Origin: Bacteroidales bacterium UBA3630
Lineage (GTDB): Bacteria; Bacteroidota; Bacteroidia; Bacteroidales; P3
Length of the DNA: 64,000 nucleotides
NCBI GenBank assembly: GCA_002373995.1
Contig: DFLB01000048.1
Location: 25,785-89,784, forward strand
Reading direction: 5' to 3'
Shown: positions 15,936 to 23,644 of the stretch, piece by piece
How positions within the stretch are numbered: position 1 is the stretch's first letter
Layout of the letters: every line of letters starts with the position of its first letter
Position numbers and translations under genes: made by a program
Notes under the pieces: generated by a model
Databases searched by the model: none
What the model was told of the DNA's origin: nothing
Seen by the model: only the letters and a program-made list of their open reading frames with translations

Positions 15936-16864
15936 TGCAATAGGTTCTTTAAATCCTGTGCCAACTTCAGCGAGAACTGCTCCGCTCCGCGGCGGTTCAG
16001 GTGGCTGGCGTTGTAGAAGTTGAGGGTGTCGTAGCTGACGCTGTCGTAGGTATAGTTGAGTATGGGGTAGCCATATTTGTCGGCAAATCCTTGGTAGAGA
16101 GCAAACATCGTGTCGACATCGTTGCCCATCTTCTCAGTGGCGCCGATGTAGAATGGGGCGAAGACCATCACTACCTCGATGCCTTCCTGCTTGCACCGTT
16201 GCAGGTAGCGGTCGAAAATCTCCACGGCCTCGTCGTTGACGGTGAAGCTGATGGAGTCGATGGCGCGGAAAGTGTTGCCGTCCCAGGCTTTGTCCATGGC
16301 GATGTAGCCACAGTCGATATTATTTGGGCGTGCCATCTTGGCTTTCACCCCCAATCCCTCCTTTATTGTTTCGTGGTATCCAGCATAGCGCACCAATGGC
16401 AGGTAGTGGTCGGCCCACGAAAAGTCCTCGCGCTCCTTTATCTCTCGGTAGAGGTCGTTGTCCTTGCGCAGATAGGGCAGGTACTGCTCGCGCTCGTAGC
16501 CGTTGGACATCTGTAGGGTGCCCCAGTCGATGTTCTGTATGATGACTTTCGGTTTGGGTTGGTGGCGGCGGTAGAAGTTATAGATGGTCACCTCGGCGTC
16601 GATGCAACGGCCGTCGACGCTGATATTGTAGCTGTTGAGTCCGGTGATACTGTCGATAATCCGTGGGGAGTACTGCACCTGTCCGCGCGACGAGCCCATG
16701 ATCAAGGCGTCGCACTGCAGGTTGTCGTCGAGGATGGCATTGTAGGTGTGGAACATCCGCGCATCGGAATGTCTAAGGTTCTTGGTTATCAGCCAGTCCA
16801 ATCCATAGGCAACGGCCAACAGCATGGCAACGGTAATGCTCAGTTTAATCAGAAATTGTTTCAT
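15932..16864 (-). CDS. SGNH/DltD/AlgJ-like partner of MBOAT acyltransferase
   Basis: This 310-residue protein has an N-terminal membrane anchor (about residues 8-26) and a periplasmic domain. ALIMGSSRGQVQYSP (about 54-68) holds the Gly-Ser-Ser serine typical of the SGNH-like DltD/AlgJ/AlgX group. DTLNFYNASHLNRRGAEQFS near the C-terminus supplies the Asp/His-type block (N-x-SHLN-x-G). In alginate and related systems such a protein receives an acyl group from an MBOAT membrane protein and transfers it to the polysaccharide. The MBOAT gene is directly upstream (3-nt gap), which strongly supports this role. The exact catalytic set needs structural comparison. Confidence 0.82.
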   Translation of the reverse strand: MKQFLIKLSITVAMLLAVAYGLDWLITKNLRHSDARMFHTYNAILDDNLQCDALIMGSSRGQVQYSPRIIDSITGLNSYNISVDGRCIDAEVTIYNFYRRHQPKPKVIIQNIDWGTLQMSNGYEREQYLPYLRKDNDLYREIKEREDFSWADHYLPLVRYAGYHETIKEGLGVKAKMARPNNIDCGYIAMDKAWDGNTFRAIDSISFTVNDEAVEIFDRYLQRCKQEGIEVVMVFAPFYIGATEKMGNDVDTMFALYQGFADKYGYPILNYTYDSVSYDTLNFYNASHLNRRGAEQFSLKLAQDLKNLLQ

Positions 16865-16867
16865 GGG

Positions 16868-18274
16868 TCAGAACTGGAAGTAGATGAATGTCTCGTTGAA
16901 CACGCCGTACACAAATATCACCGCCAGCACAGCCAGGTAGCAAGTATAGCGTACCACGCCGCTGCGCACGCCGCTCATGTCCAGTCCGTGAGCGCGTCCG
17001 CGTTGCAACCATTCCACCAACATTATCGCGGCCACAAAGACCACGGCCCGCATCGGCAGGTGGAACCCATGCCATCCGCTGCCGAACATGGCTGCGTAGA
17101 AGTCCATGGCCTCGCTGATGCTCTGGCTGCGGAAGAGCACCCAGCCCAGAGCCGCCAGCACAAAGGTCAGGGCCATCTGCCCCAACTCCTTGAGGTTGGG
17201 CAGCAGGCGTCCTTCGGCGATGGTGTCGGTGTACTTGCGGTTCTTGCCCAACAGGATGAGGGGCAGGAAGAGGCAGGCGTGGAACGCACCCCAGGCCAGG
17301 AAAGTCCAGTTGGCGCCATGCCAGAATCCGCTGACAAGGAATATGATAAACGTGTTGCGCACCACCTTCCATTTCGCCACACGGCTACCCCCGAGGGGGA
17401 TGTATACGTAGTCGCGGAACCACGTGGTGAGGCTGATGTGCCAGCGGCGCCAGAACTCGGCAATGTCGCGACTGAAGTAGGGCACGTTGAAGTTGCGCAT
17501 CAGTTTGATTCCAAATAGTTTGGCGCAGCCGATGGCTATGTCACTATAGCCTGAGAAGTCACAGTAGATCTGGATGGAGAACAATGCTGCGGCCACGGCG
17601 AGGTCCAGGCTACCATAGGCTCCGATGTCGCCCCACACTTTGTCCACAAAAACGGCGCAGTTGTCGGCCACGACCACCTTCTTGAAGAATCCCCACAGCA
17701 TCTGGCGCACGCCGTCGACGGCCATCGCATAGTCGAACTTCCGCTCCCTTAGGAACTGAGGCAACAGGTTCGTGGCCCTCTCGATGGGGCCCGCCACCAG
17801 CTGGGGGAAGAAACTGACGTAGGCGAAAAAGGCCACGACATCTTTCGTCGGGGCTATTTTGCCCCGATAGACGTCGATACTGTAGCTCAACGCCTGGAAG
17901 GTGTAGAACGAGATGCCCACGGGCAGTATCAGATTCAGCATCACGCTGTCGCCGCTGCATCCCAACAGGCGAGCCAACTCGGAGGCGAAGAAATCGTAGT
18001 ATTTGAACAACCCCAGGATGCCGAGATTCAGTCCGATGTTGCCCCAAAGAGCCGCTTTGCGCCATCTCTGTTGTCCTATCAACAAGCCGCTGACATAGGA
18101 ACAGGCGGTGGTGAAAGCAATGAGCAGCAGGAAACGCCAATCCCACCAGCCGTAGAACACATAGCTCGCGACAACAACCAGCAGGTTCTGCCAGCGCACC
18201 TTCTTGCGCAGCAGCCAGTAGATGGCGAAAGTGAGAGGCAGGAAGAGGAAGAATTCTATCGAAGTGAAGAGCAT
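16868..18274 (-). CDS. MBOAT family O-acyltransferase (AlgI/DltB-like)
   Basis: This 468-residue polytopic membrane protein moves acyl groups across the inner membrane for polysaccharide O-acylation. Family features include the N-terminal MLFTSIEFFLFLPL, PVGISFYTFQALSYSIDVYRG, FFPQLVAGPIERA, FSGYSDIAIGCAKLFGI and the catalytic-histidine region SGFWHGANWTFLAWGAFHA (about residues 310-330). I chose the start at 18274. An upstream in-frame ATG at 18373 would add 33 non-hydrophobic residues overlapping the preceding glycosyltransferase. The gene pairs with the SGNH-like gene downstream. Confidence 0.94.
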   Translation of the reverse strand: MLFTSIEFFLFLPLTFAIYWLLRKKVRWQNLLVVVASYVFYGWWDWRFLLLIAFTTACSYVSGLLIGQQRWRKAALWGNIGLNLGILGLFKYYDFFASELARLLGCSGDSVMLNLILPVGISFYTFQALSYSIDVYRGKIAPTKDVVAFFAYVSFFPQLVAGPIERATNLLPQFLRERKFDYAMAVDGVRQMLWGFFKKVVVADNCAVFVDKVWGDIGAYGSLDLAVAAALFSIQIYCDFSGYSDIAIGCAKLFGIKLMRNFNVPYFSRDIAEFWRRWHISLTTWFRDYVYIPLGGSRVAKWKVVRNTFIIFLVSGFWHGANWTFLAWGAFHACLFLPLILLGKNRKYTDTIAEGRLLPNLKELGQMALTFVLAALGWVLFRSQSISEAMDFYAAMFGSGWHGFHLPMRAVVFVAAIMLVEWLQRGRAHGLDMSGVRSGVVRYTCYLAVLAVIFVYGVFNETFIYFQF

Positions 18275-19173
18275 AGTTTGCTGTATAGTTGCAACAAGGC
18301 TGGATGCAAGTGTGCCAGTCGGTAGAGACGCCTGTGACGAGGCGTGACGCATTCCTGCCGGAAGCGATGCCACTCGTCAGAGGTGAGTGTGTCACCTTTG
18401 GCAATGCGTGCGATATAGTTGGATGCCAGCACCTGATAGATGGCTCGCTTGTCAATGTCCTCCATCGGCTGGAAGAGTTCTTCCAGCATACGGTGAGCCA
18501 GCCGACTATCGGCTTCAAGGGATGGGTCGGCGGTGCGGGTGATGCTGCCTTGGCGCACGCGATAGGTGTAGGGACAGTTGGCTATGGTCTTGACGCTCTT
18601 GGCATACAGCATGGCCTGGGTGGTGAAGAGGTCGTCCTCGGCACGGCGCAGGCCGTCGGCAAAGCGCAAGTTGTTGTCAACGAGAAACCGTCGGCGGTAG
18701 GCCCGCTGCCAGATGCAGACGAAGTGGATGTCCGTGGCCTCCAGGCGGTGGTGGCAGAAGTAGCTCCAGCCGTCGGTGGTTTCGGGTTCGCGGATGGTGG
18801 GGTGGTAGGTCTGTTCGCCAGTGGCGTCGTGCAGTTTTCTGGCGTTGAAGGCTATGATGTCTTCGCCTGAGAACTCGACGACGAGGGTGGCAAGGGCGCC
18901 GTCGGTGAGGAGGTCGTCGCTGTCTACGAAGAGGATGTACTCGCCCCGGGCCTCGTCGAGGCCGCGGTTGCGGGCAGTGCTCATGCCATGGTTCTCTTGG
19001 TGGATTACCTTCACGTCGGGATAACGCTCCAGCAGGGCCGCAGTGCCGTCGGTGCTGCCATCGTCGACGACGATGACCTCGCAGCCCTGACGTTCCTGCG
19101 CAAGGATACTATCGAGGCATTGTGGCAGGTAGGCTTCGGCGTTGTAAGCAGGTATGATGATGGAGAGTTTCAT
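18256..19173 (-). CDS. Glycosyltransferase family 2
   Basis: This 305-residue GT-A glycosyltransferase has MKLSIIIPAYNAEAYLPQ, VVDDGSTDGTAALLER, STARNRGLDEARGEYILFVDSDD (DXD) and RRAEDDLFTTQAML downstream. The start at 19173 fits the family; the ATG at 19200 would add nine residues. The 3' end overlaps the MBOAT start by 19 nt. Donor and linkage are unknown. Confidence 0.9.
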   Translation of the reverse strand: MKLSIIIPAYNAEAYLPQCLDSILAQERQGCEVIVVDDGSTDGTAALLERYPDVKVIHQENHGMSTARNRGLDEARGEYILFVDSDDLLTDGALATLVVEFSGEDIIAFNARKLHDATGEQTYHPTIREPETTDGWSYFCHHRLEATDIHFVCIWQRAYRRRFLVDNNLRFADGLRRAEDDLFTTQAMLYAKSVKTIANCPYTYRVRQGSITRTADPSLEADSRLAHRMLEELFQPMEDIDKRAIYQVLASNYIARIAKGDTLTSDEWHRFRQECVTPRHRRLYRLAHLHPALLQLYSKLCSSLR

Positions 19174-19307
19174 CGGGATGGAGACGATGGCTTCGGCCAT
19201 GGTGTTCAGCGCGTTGCGATATTCGCGATTGACCTAAGTTTTTTATGCTCAAGCTCTTGTGCTTGGCTGTTGAAAGATGTCGTATCTGGCAGGTATCACG
19301 ATTGGTC

Positions 19308-20168
19308 TTAACGATAAAGGAGTTTTCTTGCTTTGCGAACCAGCTTCTTGTATTCCAGCAGGACTGCGTCGGTATTGCGTTTATGCATAATTCTCAGCAT
19401 CAGTAGCTGAAGCTCTTGTTTGAGTACTGACAGGGGTGACCACTGCTGCATCCACGGTTTCTTCTCGCTGGCATAATGTATGATGGCCACCGACTTGGGA
19501 TCGGTTACATCGTTGTTGTAATGATAACCCAGTTTTTCTTCAAAGTAATGGGCGTAATAGGACATGACGCCATATTTCTCACCCATGTCCAATTCGGGAT
19601 GATTAGGCCAGTCGGAGTAGTAGGTCTGTAGAATGCTCATGTCGCCTAAGGCGCCTTTGTTTTCTATCACGGTTGGAATTACCTTCATAAATTCCTCGAC
19701 CATGCCCTGCTTAGGAACAATGGTTAGGATACCTGCAGAGAGGTCAACCCAGCTTTCATTGCCGGGATAACTTTTGCCGGCAATCATGGCAGCCATGTGC
19801 GGCATGTCGAACAACCGGTCGAGAGACTGAAGTATATAGATGTCAGTATCAATATATACAATCTTATCAAACTGAGTTTGTTCGAACACCAGAAGCTTGT
19901 CATAACATTGGTTCCCGCGGAGATTCCCGCTTTTGGTGTTGTTGTCGATTAACACCTGAGGAACCGTTACAGGTTTGGAATACTCAATAATATTGATACC
20001 TTCCTTCTTCAGATTTGCCACCTCTTTGGGTCTTTCCTGAATAAGTTTCGTAGGCAACATCGCATAGAAGGGAATCTTTGTGCCGGTATCGCGTAGGCAG
20101 AGCCATGTGGCCATCAAGCCCTCCAAGTAGTTGGCCGTATTGCAGAAGGTAACGTATGCATATTTCAT
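19308..20168 (-). CDS. Glycosyltransferase family 8-like
   Basis: This 286-residue protein resembles GT8 (glycogenin/LgtC-like) retaining enzymes. It opens with MKYAYVTFCNTANYLEG, and QTQFDKIVYIDTDIYILQSLD carries the DXD metal site (about residues 96-110). DLSAGILTIVPKQG and IHYASEKKPW supply the downstream parts, the last corresponding to the HF-G-KPW block. The enzyme would transfer a hexose, often galactose or glucose, to the repeat unit. A 134-bp gap without features separates it from the GT2 gene downstream. Confidence 0.85.
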   Translation of the reverse strand: MKYAYVTFCNTANYLEGLMATWLCLRDTGTKIPFYAMLPTKLIQERPKEVANLKKEGINIIEYSKPVTVPQVLIDNNTKSGNLRGNQCYDKLLVFEQTQFDKIVYIDTDIYILQSLDRLFDMPHMAAMIAGKSYPGNESWVDLSAGILTIVPKQGMVEEFMKVIPTVIENKGALGDMSILQTYYSDWPNHPELDMGEKYGVMSYYAHYFEEKLGYHYNNDVTDPKSVAIIHYASEKKPWMQQWSPLSVLKQELQLLMLRIMHKRNTDAVLLEYKKLVRKARKLLYR

Positions 20169-20192
20169 AATCTATAATTATGTTAAAATATA

Positions 20193-20912
20193 TTATATTT
20201 GTCGCAGTTCGATGCGCGGCATTAAAAATGGGTTGACTCCTTGGCGTACAGTGCCACCCCATGCACAGAGGGCTGTTAAAAAGGGTTGGTGTTCCACAAT
20301 AGAGAGCGTATCTGCATTATATGCTCCGTGTGGGTAGGAAAAGTGGAGGACAGCATGTCCAAGAAGGGATTCCAGGCTCTGACAGGATTTGGATATTTCT
20401 CTTTGTTGTTCCTCTGGTGATAAGGTATCAAGACGGGGATGGCTGACGGTGTGGGCACCGATGGTGCAGAGGGGGTCTGCATCCAGTATTTTGAGAGATT
20501 CGGTATTGATTCCCAGATGTTCGCCTGGGTACCACCACATGGGGAGGCGGTTGTCTATGAAACCAGTGGTAACATAGACGGCGAAGGGGACTTCGAGACG
20601 TTTCAGCAGGGGATAGGCAATGTCGTAGTTGTCCTGGTAGCCGTCGTCGAAGGTGAGACAGACGTTTTTTTTAGTTGATAGCGAATGGTGTGTCGTGAGT
20701 AGCGATGACAGTTCGTCAATGGATATGAAAGTGTATCCCTTCTGACGATAGTCACTGATGGTTTGTTCCAAAAAGTTGGGTGTAACCTCCAGCTCACGCT
20801 GCGAGTGGCTGTCGCTGCGCTGCTCAACCACTCGGTGCAGCATCAAAATGCTACTCAACATGGGGTGGGTGAGGTTGTGGAGCTTTCTATATATAACACA
20901 TCTATTGCCCAT
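20193..20912 (-). CDS. Polysaccharide deacetylase (NodB domain)
   Basis: This 239-residue protein has the NodB motif 1, VCLTFDDGYQDNYD, motif 2, IGAHTVSHPRLD (metal His-x3-His), and motif 3, FSYPHGAYN. It would deacetylate an amino sugar or peptidoglycan-like substrate. No signal peptide is evident, so a cytoplasmic or membrane-associated position is likely. The first ATG is 2 nt after the stop of the acyltransferase gene. An alternative start at 20861 (MLSSILMLHRV) looks more like the family N-terminus. Confidence 0.88.
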   Translation of the reverse strand: MGNRCVIYRKLHNLTHPMLSSILMLHRVVEQRSDSHSQRELEVTPNFLEQTISDYRQKGYTFISIDELSSLLTTHHSLSTKKNVCLTFDDGYQDNYDIAYPLLKRLEVPFAVYVTTGFIDNRLPMWWYPGEHLGINTESLKILDADPLCTIGAHTVSHPRLDTLSPEEQQREISKSCQSLESLLGHAVLHFSYPHGAYNADTLSIVEHQPFLTALCAWGGTVRQGVNPFLMPRIELRQI

Positions 20913-20914
20913 TA

Positions 20915-21934
20915 TTAGGAGCAGATATATCGAATTATAGGGATTTTTCTCAAGCCTTTTATTGTGAGAATGCTTGCAATAAAGACGATAATTGTAAACA
21001 ATGGTATACTGATCACAACAGGTAATTGTCCATAGAAATGCGGCCGAAAAAACAGTTTAATAAAAAAGAGATGAATTAAGTAAACTCCGAATAAATCATC
21101 TATAATTAGATCTATTTTACGTATGTATTTCCGCTCCTCATATTTTGCAATAATATTCTTCATCAAACAGAAGACGATTATTGACATTATAATTACTATT
21201 GGGTTTAAATATTGGAAAGCAATATCAACATTTGGTGCGTATGTTGCCGCAATAAATATTAAAACAGAAAAAAACAAGAATAACACTAACCAAATACTTG
21301 TTTTGATATGAAAGTCAGTTTTTGAAAGTACGTGCCCAAGAATCATGTACCCGCTATAACCTACCACCATTTCCATTTTCAAATATCCGATCCCTTGAAG
21401 TATAAAACTATTGGGAATAGATGTAAAAACAGACCATGCAAACCATAATATCAAAAAATATTTTGTGATTTTTTCATTACTTGTAATCACTTTTAACAAA
21501 GGCAAAATGGCGTATAATCCAATAACCATTGGAAGATACCATAGATGATATGGATTTTCAAATGGGTATTTGAGAACATCAATTATGCTAATTATTTTTA
21601 CTGGTGCGTGTACAATGGCATGCAAAACAGGATCAAATATCCAATAATAAATTGCCATCCACGAGATAAGAGCAATGAATAATCGTAAGATGTATTTTTT
21701 ATAGAGGGAAGAAATTGTGATTTGTTTTTCTCTTCTCAAGAATATTGAGCCGCTTATCATTACGAAAATAGGAACACACCAACGACATATACTATCATAA
21801 GCCAATCCAATAGTGTATGACGTATGTGTCGAGCAAGAACCCATTGCCGAACACGAGATATGCAACATTATTACGGCTATAGTTGCAATCAAACGCAAGT
21901 AATCTAAATATAAAACTTTGGATTGCGTCTTCAT
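20915..21934 (-). CDS. Acyltransferase 3 family membrane protein
   Basis: This 339-residue protein has about ten membrane segments. It begins with the acyltransferase-3 signature YLDYLRLIATIAVIMLHISC, in which the His of LHI is the expected catalytic residue. YILWFAWSVF and PYHLWYLPMVIGLYAILPLL also match. Such proteins O-acetylate surface polysaccharides. The DNA is clearly richer in A and T than the flanking wecB/MBOAT region, suggesting a separate origin. The gene lies between the GT2 and deacetylase genes with gaps of 13 and 2 nt. Confidence 0.88.
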   Translation of the reverse strand: MKTQSKVLYLDYLRLIATIAVIMLHISCSAMGSCSTHTSYTIGLAYDSICRWCVPIFVMISGSIFLRREKQITISSLYKKYILRLFIALISWMAIYYWIFDPVLHAIVHAPVKIISIIDVLKYPFENPYHLWYLPMVIGLYAILPLLKVITSNEKITKYFLILWFAWSVFTSIPNSFILQGIGYLKMEMVVGYSGYMILGHVLSKTDFHIKTSIWLVLFLFFSVLIFIAATYAPNVDIAFQYLNPIVIIMSIIVFCLMKNIIAKYEERKYIRKIDLIIDDLFGVYLIHLFFIKLFFRPHFYGQLPVVISIPLFTIIVFIASILTIKGLRKIPIIRYICS

Positions 21935-21947
21935 GTAATTCTATTGC

Positions 21948-22961
21948 TCATTTTGCTTTTTGCAAGAAACACTTGACAACGATTTTTATTCGATTCTTGC
22001 CGGGAAGAGTGGAATAGAGTCCGCTGGCGAGAAGATTGATGAGTGCAATGGGTGTATACCGGGTGCGGAAGTATCTGTGTTCCACATACTCCAAGACCCC
22101 GTAGCCGATATGGGATTTGAAATTACGCCGCAGGGCATCGCTGTCGTAGTGACCCGCAGTGTTGCAGCTGACGAGGAGCCTGGCGAACCGCTTCATCTCC
22201 TCAATCTCCCCCTTGCTCTCCATCTTTCCGGGTACGAAGCGCTCAAGGAAATATCGCTTCTCTTCGTCGTCGAAATCGGGATTGAGCCACTCCAACATCT
22301 TCAACCTCACCTCGTTGCTCTTCATCACCTGTGCCTCGCGCCGCGAGGTGGAAATCTGCGTGGCGTGGGTGCGGTAGTGGAAGAGGGTGCGCTGCACGTT
22401 GTAGACCTGCGTGACGCGGTACACGTCGGCCCACATCATATAATCTTCTGCCGGGAAAGCCTCGGTGCTGTAGCGCAGGTGGTTGTCGGCCATGATGGCG
22501 CGACGGAACACCGGCACGATGACCGTGCAGCCAAACAGCATCTGGGCTTTCGAGTCCTCGTGCCACTCGGGAAACCTCACCAGCGAGCTCCTCGCGCCGA
22601 AAAACTGGAACCCGAAGCTGCAAACCCCCACCTCGGGGTGGCTGTCGAGCACCTTGACGCCGGTCTCCAACCAGTCGGGCTCCGCGATGTCGTCGCCGTC
22701 CATGCGCGCCACCAGCTCGCTCCCGATGAGGTCAAGCCCGCGGTTCAAGTTCTCAGAGAGCCCCACATTATTGGGAAAAGACGCCACGCGGATGCGCGGG
22801 TCATCAATGCCCCTCACCACCTCAAGCGTCTCATCCGTCGAAGCATCGTCCACCACCAGCAGCTCAAAGTCGCGGTAGCTCTGTCGGAGTACGCTCCGGA
22901 CAGCCTCCTCCACCCACGGCCCCACATTATATGTCGGCATCAGCACCGTTACTCTCGCCAT
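21948..22961 (-). CDS. Glycosyltransferase family 2
   Basis: This 337-residue protein has a GT-A domain with VTVLMPTYNVGPWVEEAV, VVDDASTDETLEVV, NNVGLSENLNRGLD, LVARMDGDDIAEPDW (DXD) and PAEDYMMWADVYRV. The C-terminal extension (about 240-337) is basic and typical of capsule GT2 enzymes. Base composition is GC-rich again, in contrast to the acyltransferase gene downstream. Upstream is the second GxxExxY cassette; its left 32-bp inverted repeat begins 14 nt from this start. Confidence 0.9.
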   Translation of the reverse strand: MARVTVLMPTYNVGPWVEEAVRSVLRQSYRDFELLVVDDASTDETLEVVRGIDDPRIRVASFPNNVGLSENLNRGLDLIGSELVARMDGDDIAEPDWLETGVKVLDSHPEVGVCSFGFQFFGARSSLVRFPEWHEDSKAQMLFGCTVIVPVFRRAIMADNHLRYSTEAFPAEDYMMWADVYRVTQVYNVQRTLFHYRTHATQISTSRREAQVMKSNEVRLKMLEWLNPDFDDEEKRYFLERFVPGKMESKGEIEEMKRFARLLVSCNTAGHYDSDALRRNFKSHIGYGVLEYVEHRYFRTRYTPIALINLLASGLYSTLPGKNRIKIVVKCFLQKAK

Positions 22962-22974
22962 ATCCTTGTTTATG

Positions 22975-23006
22975 TCTCAATCAGATTTTAAAAGATTATA
23001 AAAGAA
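22975..23006. repeat. 32-bp inverted repeat, left arm
   Basis: This arm begins TCTCAATCAGATT and ends AAAAGAA. It is the reverse complement of 23487-23518 at 30 of 32 positions. It abuts the stop codon (23007-23009) of the GxxExxY gene. Confidence 0.93.
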
Positions 23007-23396
23007 TTATTCGTGGTAGTTGACGTTTGTGATTCTGTTTATCTCATGCCCGATGCGGAGACTTTCACTGTTGAAATTGATGAGATATCCAATGGGTTTA
23101 TTGGCTAATTTGAGATATGTCTGCAACTGCTTGAAGTGTACTTTTTCTAATGAGGACACTGATTTTAGTTCAAGGACAACTTCATTTTCTACCAAAATAT
23201 CCATTCGGAAACCAACTCCGAGATTATAGCCATCATATATTACTTCCAGCGGAACCTCCTCTTCTGCTAACAGACACTCATTGTCCAATTCAATCATTAA
23301 GGCCTTTTGGTATACAGATTCCAGCAATCCAGGTCCAAGTTTGGAATGAACCTTCAACGCACATCCAATGATTGTATAGGTTAATTCGTTGTCCAT
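23007..23396 (-). CDS. GxxExxY protein, copy 2
   Basis: This is a 129-residue protein from MDNELTYTIIGCAL; an upstream ATG at 23435 is possible. The motif is Gly23-Leu-Leu-Glu26-Ser-Val-Tyr29 in LGPGLLESVYQKAL. The PD-(D/E)xK-like core is FRMDILVENEVVLELKSV, followed by QLQTYLKLANKPIGYLINFN. It is clearly a different member from the copy at 13273, not a recent duplicate. It too stands between polysaccharide genes and is bracketed by repeats, here inverted ones of 32 bp. The family's cellular role is unknown. Confidence 0.87.
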   Translation of the reverse strand: MDNELTYTIIGCALKVHSKLGPGLLESVYQKALMIELDNECLLAEEEVPLEVIYDGYNLGVGFRMDILVENEVVLELKSVSSLEKVHFKQLQTYLKLANKPIGYLINFNSESLRIGHEINRITNVNYHE

Positions 23397-23411
23397 GATT
23401 CTTTTGAGATC

Positions 23412-23430
23412 CTTTAAAATCTGATTGAAA
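23412..23430. repeat. Third partial copy of the 32-bp repeat
   Basis: CTTTAAAATCTGATTGAAA matches the inner half of the inverted repeat and lies at the 5' end of the GxxExxY gene. The 11-mer AATCTGATTGA also recurs at 23506-23516 and 23521-23531, suggesting repeated events at this end. Confidence 0.7.
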
Positions 23431-23486
23431 TACAAAATAGTGTTTAAGCGAATAATGACAAGAGATAGAATCTATAGGGGATGTGT

Positions 23487-23518
23487 TTCTTTTACAATCT
23501 TTTACAATCTGATTGAGA
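23487..23518. repeat. 32-bp inverted repeat, right arm
   Basis: This arm begins TTCTTTTACAATC and ends CTGATTGAGA. With 22975-23006 it brackets the GxxExxY gene as a 544-bp unit. Confidence 0.93.
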
Positions 23519-23642
23519 AAAAATCTGATTGATTGCGCGCAGCGCCTTCTTGATGTTCTTCTTGACCCTGTAGTATAACCAGTAGAAGGAGCTGTATTTG
23601 AAGCCGCGCCGGAGGCTGAAGCCTATCCGTTGCCACCATTAT
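23503..23642 (-). pseudogene. Remnant of a glycosyltransferase C-terminus
   Basis: Read on the minus strand after the stop of the HAD-like gene, one frame gives RIGFSLRRGFKYSSFYW, then LYYRVKKNIKKALRAIN, before a stop. This resembles the C-terminus of the GT2 gene at 25294-26190 (LRGTGFAAFYWFHLRPQKF). There is no start codon or catalytic domain in front of it. I infer a leftover tail of a displaced GT2 gene next to the GxxExxY cassette. Confidence 0.5.
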
Positions 23643-23644
23643 AT

